The notes under the pieces were generated by a model. The model worked only from the letters and a program-made list of their open reading frames with translations. It was not told where the DNA came from and made no database searches. Position numbers and translations under genes: made by a program. DNA of 64,000 bases from assembly GCA_009731375.1 (NCBI GenBank), contig BJOX01000173.1, positions 620,221 to 684,220 of the forward strand, written 5' to 3'. The stretch is from Paulinella micropora. Taxonomy: Eukaryota > Cercozoa > Imbricatea > Euglyphida. Of the stretch, positions 20,328 to 36,013 are shown in pieces. Each line of letters opens with the position of its first letter. The first letter of the stretch is position 1.

Positions 20328-20653
20328 TTCGGCTTCCGCATCGAAGGCGGCGCACCAACGTACCCGTTTGGCATCAGAGAGACCCGTCCGTGTTCGTCAA
20401 CGTCCGGGAATGGCAAGTTCATGTGTGCCTGCTGTTTCGGGCAGGGCACCCAATCGCCATCTTCCGGCCTTTTGATCTTCGACTCTCCCGCCTTGTATCG
20501 GCGTATGTACCGCTTCATCGCTATTGGATGCTGTGGGGTGCCCGGAATTGTGTGCCATCGCTGACACGACTTTCCCATGAGGCAGGGCCACACCCAAAAT
20601 CGACGCTCTGGTAAGCCGTTAAAAGCCAGGGCGTGATGGAAATAATCACACAA
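20252..20653 (-). CDS. Cys/Trp-containing frame of the gag region
   Basis: 133 codons (RRFWVWPCLMGKSCQRWHTI, VPCPKQQAHMNLP) overlapping the next frame. The Cys/His spacing hints at a metal-binding module but fits no zinc knuckle I know. Confidence 0.45.
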   Translation of the reverse strand: MCDYFHHALAFNGLPERRFWVWPCLMGKSCQRWHTIPGTPQHPIAMKRYIRRYKAGESKIKRPEDGDWVPCPKQQAHMNLPFPDVDEHGRVSLMPNGYVGAPPSMRKPKCSKANSRRRRWTSSRHTCTGRSHS

Positions 20654-20717
20654 AGTATTAGACTTGACCGTTGGCGGGTTGCCCAGGTCCTCTAACCTCT
20701 GTATCCCGTACGGGCAA

Positions 20718-22867
20718 TTAGCCGGACCAGGATGAGCTGAGAGGGTGATTGGTTTGCCGTGCGATTGGACGTGTTTTCTTTTTCTTCGTCGCCGGCTGAC
20801 GTGAGGGTGGGGCCCCTTGTGTCTGGCTAACCGGCGGTGGTGCGGGAGGTAACATGGGTGGTGGTAAGGGCGGTGGTGTGTAGATGGGCATGGTAAATTG
20901 TGGTGCCTGGTAAGTATGAGGTGGCGATATCAAGCCCACCGGTGGTGGAGAATGAAATCCCGAAGTAGATTGTTGGGCATATGGGTTAGGGCTACCCCCC
21001 GCTGGAGAAGATGTAGCTGCATATGGGTTTGGGGAATATCGCTGCCCCTGTCCCCAATACGGGTTCGAAGAGCTCGATGAGCTCGACGATGATGACCAGT
21101 ATGGATTAGGTGAACTCGAGGGGGATCTCTGATAGGGGCTGGACTAAGAGTGGTCTCCCCATGAGGTGGATGTGACGAAGGACAGTATGTCAAACTGTGG
21201 TTCGTTCGCCTTGGCCTGATGATCCGGCAACGACAATCCCGCAGCCTGCATTGCTTGCAGCAGGATGTTGCTCTCCGCATACGTTCGTCCTTGTCAGATT
21301 TAGGACCGAATATCTTCTTCACAAAATTTGCATCCCACGCGGATACCTCGACCAACCGATCAACGCGAAAGCTCTGAAGCGAGAAAGCTCGGTCATCGGC
21401 ATCTTGTGCCTGCGACAAGACGTTTCGAATGTATCTCTCCCCTGATGTTCGACCTTTGGTGGTTGTTGCTCTAGCGATGCCCTTGAGGACTGCCACTAGT
21501 AACATCGCCAAATCGGCTCGAACAAGGGGCGTGATCAACTTTTGTGGAAGATCCACGATTTCGTTGTGGGGAACATCGGCCTCCCACATACGTTGTGCCA
21601 TTGCCGACACAAGGTCCGCGACTATGACAGGGTCGCACATGAAACCCCAATTGGCTCCCTTGACAAATTGTTCGAGCAGGTGATGAGGTCGCATAGGAGG
21701 CTTCAAGTGTCCCCCTTAGATCAATCTGCCCGCTTCTTCGTCCCATTGGGGCCACTTATGGGTCAACAAGTCTTGGGAAGCCCACCGACTGGCTTTGTTG
21801 GCTAAAATCTGCTTAGTGTCGGCTGCAGTTAGGCTAAACTGCCCAAACGTGCTGTCCAGACGCGTATAGCCCAACAAAAGCAAAATACCCTCGCCATAGT
21901 CGATGTCGACTTGCGGGTTGTATTTGCCATAGTCGAATAATGTGGCCTTGTCTAGCCGAGTCAGAGCTCGTTCGACTAGCTTGTCGTTCGCAGTCGTTTG
22001 TTGTTCAGTGGCGTTTGAAGGTCGGTTATGCCCTCCACCCCCGTTGTTTCCCGGAGGCGGGACAATTACCTTCCTGTGGAAGAAAACGAATGTCGTTCCC
22101 TCTGGGACGATAGTTGCTCTGCCATCATTGCCATATGTGACATGAACCTCGTTCGCTAGGCAAATTCGGAGGATATCATTGATGGTCTGTGCGACCAACT
22201 CGCACATGGCGAGGAAATTGCACCAGTAGAGCTTGACCGCCGGATGAGGAGCGATTTTCTTTTCCACTGCTTTTCCACTTCTGACGAACTTCTCAAACAC
22301 CATGTTGGCCTTGAAGTATTTAAACTTCGTTGCCATCCTGCTCACCCAGGTCCACTGATGCTGTTCGATTGTATCAAGCAGCTCGTTAAGGGTGTCCCGG
22401 GCTTGGGCAGCTGCTATTGAATCGTCCTCTGAGGGGAGAAGCTGTCGTTTCCAGCTCTTGTGCTCTGTTAGGGTGAGGTACCAAATTGCAACCGCAGCAC
22501 TTAGGTTTCGTGCCGATACTATATTCCAAGCTTGTATCTCCGAGATAAAAACGAGCAGCTTTGTGTCTATAGCTAGTTCTTTATCTGGGTCCTGTGTGAA
22601 AGGGAAAGTGAGAGAGGGTTGCAGATCCCTTTTCTCGACGAATAAGGTATTCAGCAAAGCTTGATACCTTTGGTGGTTGATCTGCCACGCTTCGTCTAAT
22701 AAGGAGTCACGCACGGTTGCTAGAACCCTGTAGAGGTCCATAACATGGTGTATGGTACTGGTACCATTTGCAGTGAGACTCGGATTGTACGGATGCATTA
22801 GTCCAATAGCCCCCTGTGTCGAGGGCTCCTTGAACATACATCTGTACCAAGCCGCCTCCTCGTACAT
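20718..22867 (-). pseudogene. gag-like polyprotein, broken
   Basis: The first ATG (22865-22867) opens MYEEAAWYRCMF. The frame runs to a TAA at 21716-21718, continues in the same frame beyond it, then shifts near 21290 into a frame with NPY(W/A) repeats and a Pro-rich end (TPPPLPPPMLPPAPPPV) that also carries a TAG near 21145. The helical first half fits a capsid. No CCHC knuckle is seen. The two stops and one frameshift disable it. Confidence 0.7.
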
Positions 22868-24602
22868 ATTGTTCGGGAAACGATGCACCGAGTTGTCGTT
22901 TAGGTTTGTCCCCCTGTTCCTTTTCTTCCAGAACACACGACAACAAAAACAAACACAACAGCACACTCACACACACGAGAACATACGACTCTGCTCGTCT
23001 CAACCCCTCAGGGGCACAATGAAAATTGCGTGGATAGGCTCTACAACGAGATCATCCACCGCAATAAGACTAGACATGTCTGAGGACGCAGACAATAACG
23101 ATACGCCCGCCACAGGCGGCGGTTTTACCACTCCTGCAAGGGGAGGAAGCAGAGCACAGGAGGAACCTGTCCCTCGCTCCCCATGGAGAGGGCCGGACAA
23201 TGGGTTGGTAATTCCGGCTCGTGCAATTCAAACGAAGGTAGTGCTTGACCGATACCGAGGCCCAGCAGAGGGATGGCCAAGCAACCCTGTGTGTTCACTG
23301 TGTCGTCAATGCCTGTGTCAAGCACGATGTTACACAACACAACAACCAACTCACACCCAACACAACAATCAACAGAAAACAGTCAAAGGTTTGGTGGACT
23401 CACCCTCCCCCTCTGTCGGGGGAAGCCTTGCTGCTCCTTCTGCCAAGCCAGACGATGCGTATGTGTGCACCCTGGCAGTACACAACAAATTTCCTGCAAC
23501 TCTGTAACCACCTTTCTGATGACACAACAGAAAAAAGTACAAAAAGGTTTTCAATGATTCCGTCTGGGCTCTGCCCAATGGATCACCTTATTCCTTTCCT
23601 TATTCAAAAAGGAGCCTTTTCCAACTCAAAGAACAACCCTTTTTGTCTTTTCTGATTGTGGTAGGTAGGTTTGTGAGTGTTGTCGTGTATGTCTTTGTGT
23701 GTGTATGTACCGAGTGCTGTAGACTCTTCACACACTTGTTGACAATTGTCTTGGAAGCCGCTCGGTATCCGAGTTCTTGTCCTTGCTGACCTATATGACA
23801 CCAAACAACACGTTTGGAGTGTTTGAGTGTGATGTGGGGTGTGTGTTTCGTTGTTTGCGAACAAAAATAAAAATCGTTCTCAAAACACACTCCTTTCTAG
23901 CCTCCCTGTCTTCAATTTACACTCAATTCCCCCGGCCTATGTCTTAATAGACTGGCCTACCACCCCTTTGAGAGATGGCTACCTTTTTTGGTGTGGGATG
24001 GGTGTTGTTTGTACAAACAGGTTTATGTCAAAGGAATAGAATTCTGTATATGTGTCGTTTGTTTGTTTTTCTTCTGCCTCTTTGCACGTGTCGACGTGTC
24101 AACAACGTTTGTGTGTGCTACGTGCTTGTGGCAGTACAAACTAGAGTTAAAACGTGTAATTGTTGGTTATTCTCCTCGTGAGGAGTATGTGTAGGTATAC
24201 GTGTAGGAGTGTTGACAGAGCTGATAAGAGGGTGTTTTCACTCTCCTTGTATGTGTCTGTTCAATCAAGGACTCCTCTGACTCGACAATGTCGACAATCA
24301 AACTAGTGAGTACCCCAATGTTTCTGCACCACTGAGTACACTTTCTATGCCCCCTACACACTCTAAACACACTGCTTGAGGTGTCAAAATCGTACACACA
24401 ACGAGTGTCTTGCCGTGCCGCTTTGTGTGCCTCTGTGCAAGATTTCACTGTTGTTTCTGTGCACTGCAAGCTTCTAACACCTCCCCAACTCCTTTCCTAC
24501 ACTCCTCCACTACATTTCCTTCTTTCTTTGCTTAGGGGAGTGGCTTTTTTTCAAATGACTGCTGAAATGAAATTTCAAGTGGAGGATATAACTTTGAAAT
24601 CT
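22868..24602 (-). other. 5' leader of the LTR element
   Basis: About 1.7 kb between the primer site and gag, rich in CACACAACA motifs, with only chance frames on both strands. Such a long leader could hold packaging or translation-control sequence. Confidence 0.6.
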
Positions 24603-24616
24603 AGGCTGGGACTCCA
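24603..24616 (-). promoter_or_regulatory. primer-binding-site candidate
   Basis: Sense-strand TGGAGTCCCAGCC begins four bases after the LTR end. TGG is the complement of a tRNA CCA end. The tRNA is not identified. Confidence 0.65.
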
Positions 24617-24620
24617 CTTT

Positions 24621-25001
24621 TGTCGGTTATAATCAAAAGATATTATTTATTGCAAGCCGGGGTATTACTCCTTCCAATTCCACAGCACTCGGACTCTCAA
24701 ATAACCTAATCTTCCTCCTCTGCAAAGAGAGGAAACCAGTATAGCGGAAAATACAGACTGTCAGAGCCAAGCAACAAAAATGAAAAAAAGAGGCATTTCC
24801 CAGTGTCACCCCTAACGATAATATTATACGGCTTAAAAAAGTAGTACCGGTTATGAATCCTAATATTATCGTTTTCAACCGGCTCAAAAGTATATAAATA
24901 AAAACGGATATAACTACATCTTAAAGAGATATAGCTTTTCTATACATCACTGTGTATAGAGGTATAAGAAAAGGTCGCATATTTACCTATCTGCGCCTAC
25001 A
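24621..25001 (-). repeat. upstream (5') LTR
   Basis: 381 bases with TG..CA ends, matching 9361-9729. In the sense direction it would carry the element promoter; an AT-rich TTTATATAC lies near 24890. Confidence 0.92.
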
Positions 25002-25329
25002 GTAAACCGGCACAAGCAGGACAACAGCTAATCCCTTAGTCGCAGTCGGCGCGCACGACTGGCGTGACACAGTCATGCTATGTGCTTCCCCTGCACGCCG
25101 GCTACCACGCTGCAATTTTTCATACAGTACCCTTAAAATCACAGTGGACTGCGCAGAGGATTTGTACATCCTATCAGAATGAATACAGTACTGAACCGAA
25201 TTATTAATACTAATTTTTCTCTTGGCATTGAATGTCGCTTAGCGGCTATCAACACATGTATTGATTAATTTTCAAGTGCTCCGGTTACAATATTAATATT
25301 TAATAAGTTAATATTAATTATAATATGAA
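25002..25329. other. AT-rich spacer between two transposons
   Basis: No gene. Short TTAATATTAAT-type stretches lead to the piggyBac left end. Confidence 0.6.
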
Positions 25330-27955
25330 CCCTTAACCGGTTTCAATCCCCAAAAGTGGCTTCAATCCCCAAAAGTGGTTTGAATTTTTGAGTTGAATAA
25401 AAACATAAATACCAATCGAAACAAGCTGTACTACGCTGCAAATTTAATATTTATGTGTTGGGGAAGCTATCTGTGAAAACCAGAATGTCATAGCTTTTCT
25501 AGAAGTGACTTAAATATGAAACTGAAACCAGGCACCAACCACTTTTTTTCACGAATTTTCGTTGCCTTTTTTGACGTGGCGGGGGCCTTTTTTTTTTTTT
25601 TTTTTTTTCCTTTTCTTTTTTTTTTTTTTTTTTTTTTTTTNNNNNNNNNNGAACCTCGAATTTTTGTTGTGATCTCGAATGGTAATGGTTTCTCTGCGTG
25701 TTTGCAGTGAGGACGGCTTGATACCCAGCGACCCTGATGACGATGACTATGTGTACCTATCCCTACCTGGTTTCAGCTATTTTGTGCAATTTGCTTCTGT
25801 TTGGTTGTCGGCCAAGGACGATGATGGAAGTATAGTAGATTTCTGTACTTCCATACATGCATCGGCGTTGGCCGTCAGTATTCCTTACTGTACTGTTTTC
25901 CAACAGACCGCCAGAGTCGGGTGATGAGTCGGGTAGTTCAACCGATGAAGAGGATCAAAAAGAAGGAGAAATGGACAACAAACGAGCCCCTCATCCCAGC
26001 GACTCACTCGTCAGTGACGATGATGTCGAAAAAGATGAGGGGTCTGGTGAAGACGAGGAGGAGGATCCGGCACTAGAGATTGACGAAGGCGATAGCCTAC
26101 CTGAGTGAGTTCAAAAATGTCAAAGAATGGAAGGTGGGTGTTGCACCTCCTCGTGTGCTGCCGGCATTCGAAGGGCAGTCCAGGGCATCACTTTCTGTGC
26201 GTTCCCCCGACCTCCTCAGTATGGTGGATATTTTCTTTATGTTCTTACCCACGCAATTCTGGCAGAATGTCACAAGAAACACCAACAAGTATGCAACCTG
26301 GAAACGTAATCTCAACCCCTCAGAGCGTCAGCGGCCTTGGGTACCCGTGACACTATCTGACATACTTTCATTTTTGGCGATCCTTATAATGATGGGGGTG
26401 ATGGGGTTGCCTGCTGAAACAGATTATTGGACTGGCGCTGTGTCAGACTTCTGGCAGTGGCCAGACCTTGCAAGCATCATGGGGTACGTGAGGTATCAGA
26501 ATATCAAACGTTATTTTCATCTCACTGACCCCCGTCTGGAAGCTCCTCGTGACTCCCCTCAGTATGACAAACTTTTCAATGTTCGAGTCTTTATTGAGAT
26601 TATACAAGAAAATTTTCCTACGCTGTGGGAATTGGGTCAATGGGTGTCAATCGACGAGGGAATGATCCCTTTTAAAGGGCGTACCCACCTCAGGCAATAC
26701 TTACCGAAAAAACCCATCAAATGGGATTCAAACTGTTTGCTCTGTGCTGTTCAGTAACAGGCTATTTTTATACGCTTCTTTGTTATGGGGGTGAGGGAAC
26801 GGTGCAGGATGATTCTGGGCACGGAATGACGTATGCAGTTGTTATGAAGCTTTTAGACCTAGCCGGCATCGACCAAAGCGGCAGGATCATCGCTTTAGAT
26901 AGGTTTTACACAGGGCTGTAGTTGTTTTTTGACTGTGTCCTAAAGAGGGGCATCAACTGCAGTGGCACTGATGTCAAACCCAGGCTGAGGGCGGCAAAGG
27001 AGCTACTGGACGAAGTCAAGAAGAATAGTGACTGGGGCACGTCCGCAATGGCCACTTGGAGTCATAACGGAGAGTCACTATGCATGCTGTTGCTTGGAAA
27101 CTGTGACACCCAGGTGGTTCATTTTGTGTCAACTGTGTTGGGGGGTCACGGTACCATGAGCCACGTCGAAAGCAGGCTGCATGGGGGGGGTGGAGCTACA
27201 GTTCCAGTGAATTGTTTTGAAATTTGCAAGACATACACTCAGCACATGGGCGGCGTTGATACCGCTGCGATTAGTTACGACTTCGTTACGGAGTTGAGAA
27301 GGCGGTAAGATTCAACAAGCCTTGGTTCAAGTTATTTGCGGGTTTGTTAGATGTTGCGGTTACAAACACAACTATCTATCATCTATTAATCGTGACAAAC
27401 AGTTTCATAAAGAAAAAACGCGCAAAGACATGCTTAAGGAACTTATTGAGGGTTTGGTGTCTTATGCGGGGCTTTTTGGAGGTTCTAGGAGCGCAGTGAG
27501 GGGCAAGCGTGTGATATGCACTGGCCATTTGGTAAGTCTTACAAACCGTCGAGGCGAGTGATGATATTAATAAGCGCGGCGCGGGTAAGCAGAACTCGGT
27601 TTGTTGTGCGGTGTGTGCTAGTAATGGAATCCGCAAGCGTACCAGTGCTTATTGCAGCGATTGTCGCTATTTTTTTTGCCGAACTGGAGAATGTTTTCCG
27701 TGGCACACAATCATTTCGTTCCATCTGGGAAATGTATTAATAAGAGGCAGCCGTTGTGACAGTGATTGTCAAGGTTTTACTAGTTATTAAAGAACGGTTT
27801 TTTTACACAATTAGCTTCCACCGGGTTTAATTCAAGTGAATTTAATAGTATAACTGTCAAAAACCACAAATAGGGATTAAAAAACTTGAAATTGGGTCGG
27901 ATCCCCAAACGTGGCTTTATTAATAGATCCCCAAAAGTGGCAAACCGGTTAAGGG
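25330..27955 (+). mobile_element. piggyBac element, inactive
   Basis: Perfect 14-bp inverted ends CCCTTAACCGGTTT at 25330-25343 and 27942-27955. The right flank is TTAA (27956-27959), the piggyBac target; the left flank is TGAA, one base off. Just inside both ends the motif TCCCCAAAAGTGG occurs twice (one unit per end is altered) and in the same orientation at both ends. The transposase inside is broken, and a poly(T) run with a 10-N gap (about 25589-25650) interrupts the 5' part. Confidence 0.92.
25857..27790 (+). pseudogene. piggyBac transposase (DDE_Tnp_1_7), frameshifted
   Basis: An acidic N-terminus (25950-26105) is followed by the transposase core with YATWKRNLN, MGYVRYQNIKRYFHLTD and SIDEGMIPFKGRTHLRQYLP (first catalytic Asp), then ALDRFYTG (second) and HMGGVD (third). 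The C-terminal cysteine-rich domain is at about 27607-27790 (CCAVC..GIRKRTSAYCSDC, then FFCRTGECF). Lesions: a frame change near 26105, another near 26725, TAG at 26919-26921, a frame change near 27280, and at least one more before the C-terminal domain. All catalytic Asp codons survive although the gene cannot be read through. It moved DNA by cut-and-paste at TTAA. Confidence 0.92.
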
Positions 27956-28609
27956 TTAACAGCTAGAAAAGATAAGTGGACGTCCCAGGTCAGCAAAATA
28001 GCCACAGATCAGGATTACGGCATTCTACGGCCGCAGGTCAGGATTCTGTTCTGACCGGAGCACTTGAATGTCGACGGTAATATTATTTCAATGTATTTGA
28101 ATGTTCATGAAATGAGGTGGGGACAAGGGAGAACAAAGAAGACTCTCAACGAGACTACCGTCACTACCCTGGAAGGACATTGTCAAAGGAAAATGAAAGG
28201 AAAGTTATAATCAATAATAGTCTACAGAACTGGGGTCTAGGTAGAATGACAGGAGCGAATAAAAGAGGAAAAAGCGTAACGAAATGAAGGGGGGGGGGGG
28301 NNNNNNNNNNNNNNNNNNNNNNNNNNNNNNNNNNNNNNNNNNNNNNNNNNNNNNNNNNNNNNNNNNNNNNNNNNNNNNNNNNNNNNNNNNNNNNNNNNNN
28401 NNNNNNNNNNNNNNNNNNNNNNNNNNNNNNNNNNNNNNNNNNNNNNNNNNNNNNNNNNNNNNNNNNNNNNNNNNNNNNNNNNNNNNNNNNNNNNNNNNNN
28501 NNNNNNNNNNNNNNNNNNNNNNNNNNNNNNNNNNNNNNNNNNNNNNNNNNNNNNNNNNNNNNNNNNNNNNNNNNNNNNNNNNNNNNNNNNNNNNNNNNNN
28601 NNNNNNNNN

Positions 28610-28680
<71 letters not shown>

Positions 28681-29389
28681 GGCACAGAGAGAGAGAGAGA
28701 GAGAACAAGACTGGGTCGTCGCAGTTTGTTTTGCGTCTCAAGTCATTTTTAGTAACGGTAGAAGAACTGAATATCAGAATAAGGATTGCATATTTCTTAG
28801 CGTGATCACGTAAAGTCAAGGAGCAATAACATGAGGACAAGTCTGAGGCGAGGCCCTTCGAGCTGAGATATGAAGTTAAGGAGAAATACAACATATCTAT
28901 CTAAGTTGCACGTAGTAGTATCACTCCACATAAGACAAAACATCACCTTAGGACTTTGGCAGTCAAGGTACGGCCATAGATGACTTTCGACATTCGACTG
29001 GGAAAAGTGCCCAACTTTGAACCTCAACATTCTCCGTCAATGTTATTACTGCAACTGCGGTTCTGAAGCCATCCTTTGAAACCTCAGGACAAGAGCTTTC
29101 TAATGCTGTGCTCTGTGCGCTGCATTTTCATATATATCAAATATTGATTGAGAAAATGAATTCAAAAGTTGGGGCTGATTCTACCACCTAAACATCGTCC
29201 AGTTGTAGGCCGCTAGTATATCTCTCCGAGCACTATTTCACAACGATTCTCCAAATAGGCTTACTCAAACTGGTACTGTGAAACTTATCGTTAATGTTCC
29301 TTTTCTAAAAGAATAGGCGACAGTATCTTGACAATTGATTCTTGGTAAGAAAAACATTTTCAGAAATAGTCATCTCCGTTTGTAGACAA
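27956..29389. other. no gene recognised; gap and (GA)n inside
   Basis: Unique sequence to 28288, a poly(G) run, a gap at 28301-28609, (GA)n to about 28700, then about 690 bases of ordinary-looking DNA. I find no phase-consistent exon. Part is probably 3' sequence of the minus-strand gene ending at 29390. Confidence 0.55.
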
Positions 29390-33995
<4,606 letters not shown>

Positions 33996-34136
33996 CTGAG
34001 AGAAGAGAGAGAGAGAGAGAGAGAAGAGACATGAGGTAGAGAGAGAGAGAGTTGTTGTTGTTCCTGTTGTTGTCGTTGTGGTTGTGCGTTTCGCTATAAG
34101 TTTCTCCTGTTTGCATCTTGTATGTGGCGCCCCCCC

Positions 34137-34138
<2 letters not shown>

Positions 34139-34179
<41 letters not shown>

Positions 34180-34189
34180 NNNNNNNNNN

Positions 34190-34266
<77 letters not shown>
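34139..34266. repeat. poly(G), 10-N gap and (AAT)n
   Basis: A G homopolymer (34139-34179), a 10-N gap, then AAT triplets to about 34266, and (AAG)/(GGA)-rich DNA to about 34380. Confidence 0.9.
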
Positions 34267-34268
<2 letters not shown>

Positions 34269-34539
34269 GAATCAGAATAAGAAGGCAGAAGGAAGGGAGG
34301 AGGAGAAGAAGAAGAAGAAGAAGGGAGGTGGAGAGGAAAGGAAAAGAGAAAACGGAGGACGACGAGGGAGGGAGGGAGAAGAAGTTATGTTATGTAATGT
34401 TATGTTTTGTTAATGTTAATGTTTTGTTATGTTGTGTGTTGTGTTATTTTGCGTTTTGTGTACATGGTTTTTTATGTTAATGTTACGTAATGTTAATGTT
34501 TTGTTATGTTGTGTTTGTGTTGTGTTTGTGTACACACAA

Positions 34540-35504
34540 ACAAGTCCAGAAACAGAACCCATATCTTTTTGTTTTCTGCGGCGACATGCAGCGCAGCAGC
34601 ATATTTTTCGGCAAGATGGACACTTCCACGCCGTTTTGTCAGGGATTGTACCTGGGTTTTCCTGCATGATTCACAAAGATCGACGAGACAGTTTAGGTGC
34701 CTTTAGCAACTGTTTTGTGGGTTATCCTATGTGCCCTTTAACCAGCAGCAAGCAGTACGCACACAATAACAATAACCATATCTACAACGTTTGCATATGT
34801 ATCTTTAATTTGAAAGATATTTTAGGTGCATTTAGCAACTTTTTTGTGGGTATCCTATGTGCCCTTTAACAAGCAGCAAGCAACACACAATAACAAGAAC
34901 CATATCTGCAACGTTTGCACATGTATCTTTACTTTCAAAACATGAAATGAATTTGAGTTTGTTGGTTCTCAAAAAATTTTCACGAGCACAATGTGTTTTC
35001 AAAAAGTTGTAAAGCAGTTGAAAACTATATAGGAGCAACTACGAATAAAAGTGAAAGCACATACAGAAAGATAGTGTATGCCGTGCTAGAGAATGGAATC
35101 ATCAACAAATTGTCCATTGGGAGTGGTACCTTGTAAAACTTCTTCAGACAGTGCCCACAAAACTTTTTTCGGCATTTCTTGTTTTTCTTGTCTAGATTAC
35201 TACAAGACATAATGCATGACATGAAATCCATGGTGTGTGGTTCATAAGCTGACCTTGTGCAGTAAGTGAGGGCAGTGAAGTTGCGACGACTCTTGCACTG
35301 GTGACAACTAGAACCTCCTTTTCCCTTGAGCTTGGGCTTTTTGCCACCATTGCCATGGACGCTGCTTGAGTCATCATCGCTAGCATCCGAGTCGTCATCG
35401 ACCTCTGCTTTGGCATCTCTTGAGGAAAATTTGGATCGCTTGAAAGGCCTTCCATCACCCAACGAGTCATTGGGAAAGTTTTCTAAGAAGAGCTCATGGT
35501 CCAT
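34540..35504 (-). CDS. CDCA7-type zinc-finger protein (4CXXC_R1), 3' end unclear
   Basis: Exon 1, 35254-35504, starts MDHELFLENFPNDSLGD, with an acidic stretch and KKPKLKGKGG, then CHQCKSRR. A 54-base GT-AG intron (35200-35253) separates it from exon 2, 35130-35199 (NKKCRKKFCGHCLKKFYK). Exon 3 starts at 34661 (KTAWKCPSCRKICCCAACRR). Cysteines follow the CDCA7 pattern CXXC..C..C..CXXC, then CPXC.XICXC..C. CDCA7 proteins bind DNA and recruit the HELLS remodeller in DNA-methylation maintenance. The 54-base intron is stop-free and in frame, so retention would lengthen the finger. Exon 3 stays open to 34416; its donor near 34540-34550 is a guess. Transcription is divergent from the perilipin-like gene. 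Confidence 0.85.
34686..34950. repeat. tandem duplication of about 135 bp in a CDCA7-gene intron
   Basis: TTAGGTGC..TTTAGCAACT..TTTTGTGGG..ATCCTATGTGCCCTTTAAC through AACGTTTGCA.ATGTATCTTTA occurs twice in tandem with about one difference per ten bases. It lies in the long intron between exons 2 and 3. Confidence 0.88.
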
Positions 35505-36013
35505 GTGTGGCAGAGAGCGAGTATTGACACACTAAGAGCCACGCCGAAGAGGCAGGGCGAAGAGCCCCTGACGACAGTACCCACGACCAACAGTTCTGCA
35601 CCTTGCGTCAAACACACACAAAAAGACAAGTCAGTAAAAAGTCACCCAACCACTAGACCAACCACACCAGAAAACATAAGGAAATTAATTCTGGCAGTCC
35701 GAAAAGGCCTCGATGCAACTCTCTCCCATGCGGGCCGGTTGCTGTTTCTCTTTTTTACGATAGCGCGGCGCACTGCCTATGCCGCCCAGCAAATGTCCGT
35801 ACAAATGCCATTTCTAACCTTCGGGCCGGTCAAGATGCATTTGCTCACCACAAGTCAAACATCGAGCCAAAATTTTTGCTTACCCCAAACTGAATTTGAC
35901 AGCGAACTGAGAGCGGAAGGGTGTGTGGCTGTAATCTTTGTGCCTCCAAACATGGCCACGTGTATTGAATTTTGGTTGTGACGTGCTGGTGTTCAGGTAT
36001 CTATAAATTCAAC
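35505..36013. promoter_or_regulatory. divergent intergenic region of the CDCA7-like and perilipin-like genes
   Basis: About 510 bases between two start codons on opposite strands, expected to hold both promoters. A TATA-like CTATAAATTC is at 36001-36010, only three bases before the ATG at 36014, too close for a classical TATA unless the true start is further in. A 161-codon plus-strand frame (35496-35981) overlaps this region and has no recognised domain. Confidence 0.5.

Larger units (their letters stand above)
9361..25001 (-). mobile_element. 15.6-kb Ty3-like LTR retrotransposon, defective
   Basis: Two direct LTRs, 9361-9729 and 24621-25001, both beginning TGTCGG and ending CCTACA on the plus strand (TG..CA ends), flank minus-strand reading frames. 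A purine-rich tract lies just inside the downstream LTR and a primer-site-like TGGAGTCCCAGCC lies four bases inside the upstream LTR. Coding order in the sense direction is gag, protease, RT, RNase H, integrase, a conserved extra domain, then two large unknown frames. RNase H before integrase is the Ty3/Metaviridae order. The flanks AATTT and GTAAA do not form a target duplication. At least six stops or frameshifts make this copy inactive. Confidence 0.93.

Noticed and set aside
22752-23507. 251-codon plus-strand frame in the LTR element
   Set aside because: It overlaps gag and the leader on the opposite strand, has no domain, and the frame is of the kind expected in low-stop antisense DNA.
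35496-35981. 161-codon plus-strand frame between the CDCA7-like and perilipin-like genes
   Set aside because: No domain, overlaps a divergent promoter region, and composition changes along its length.
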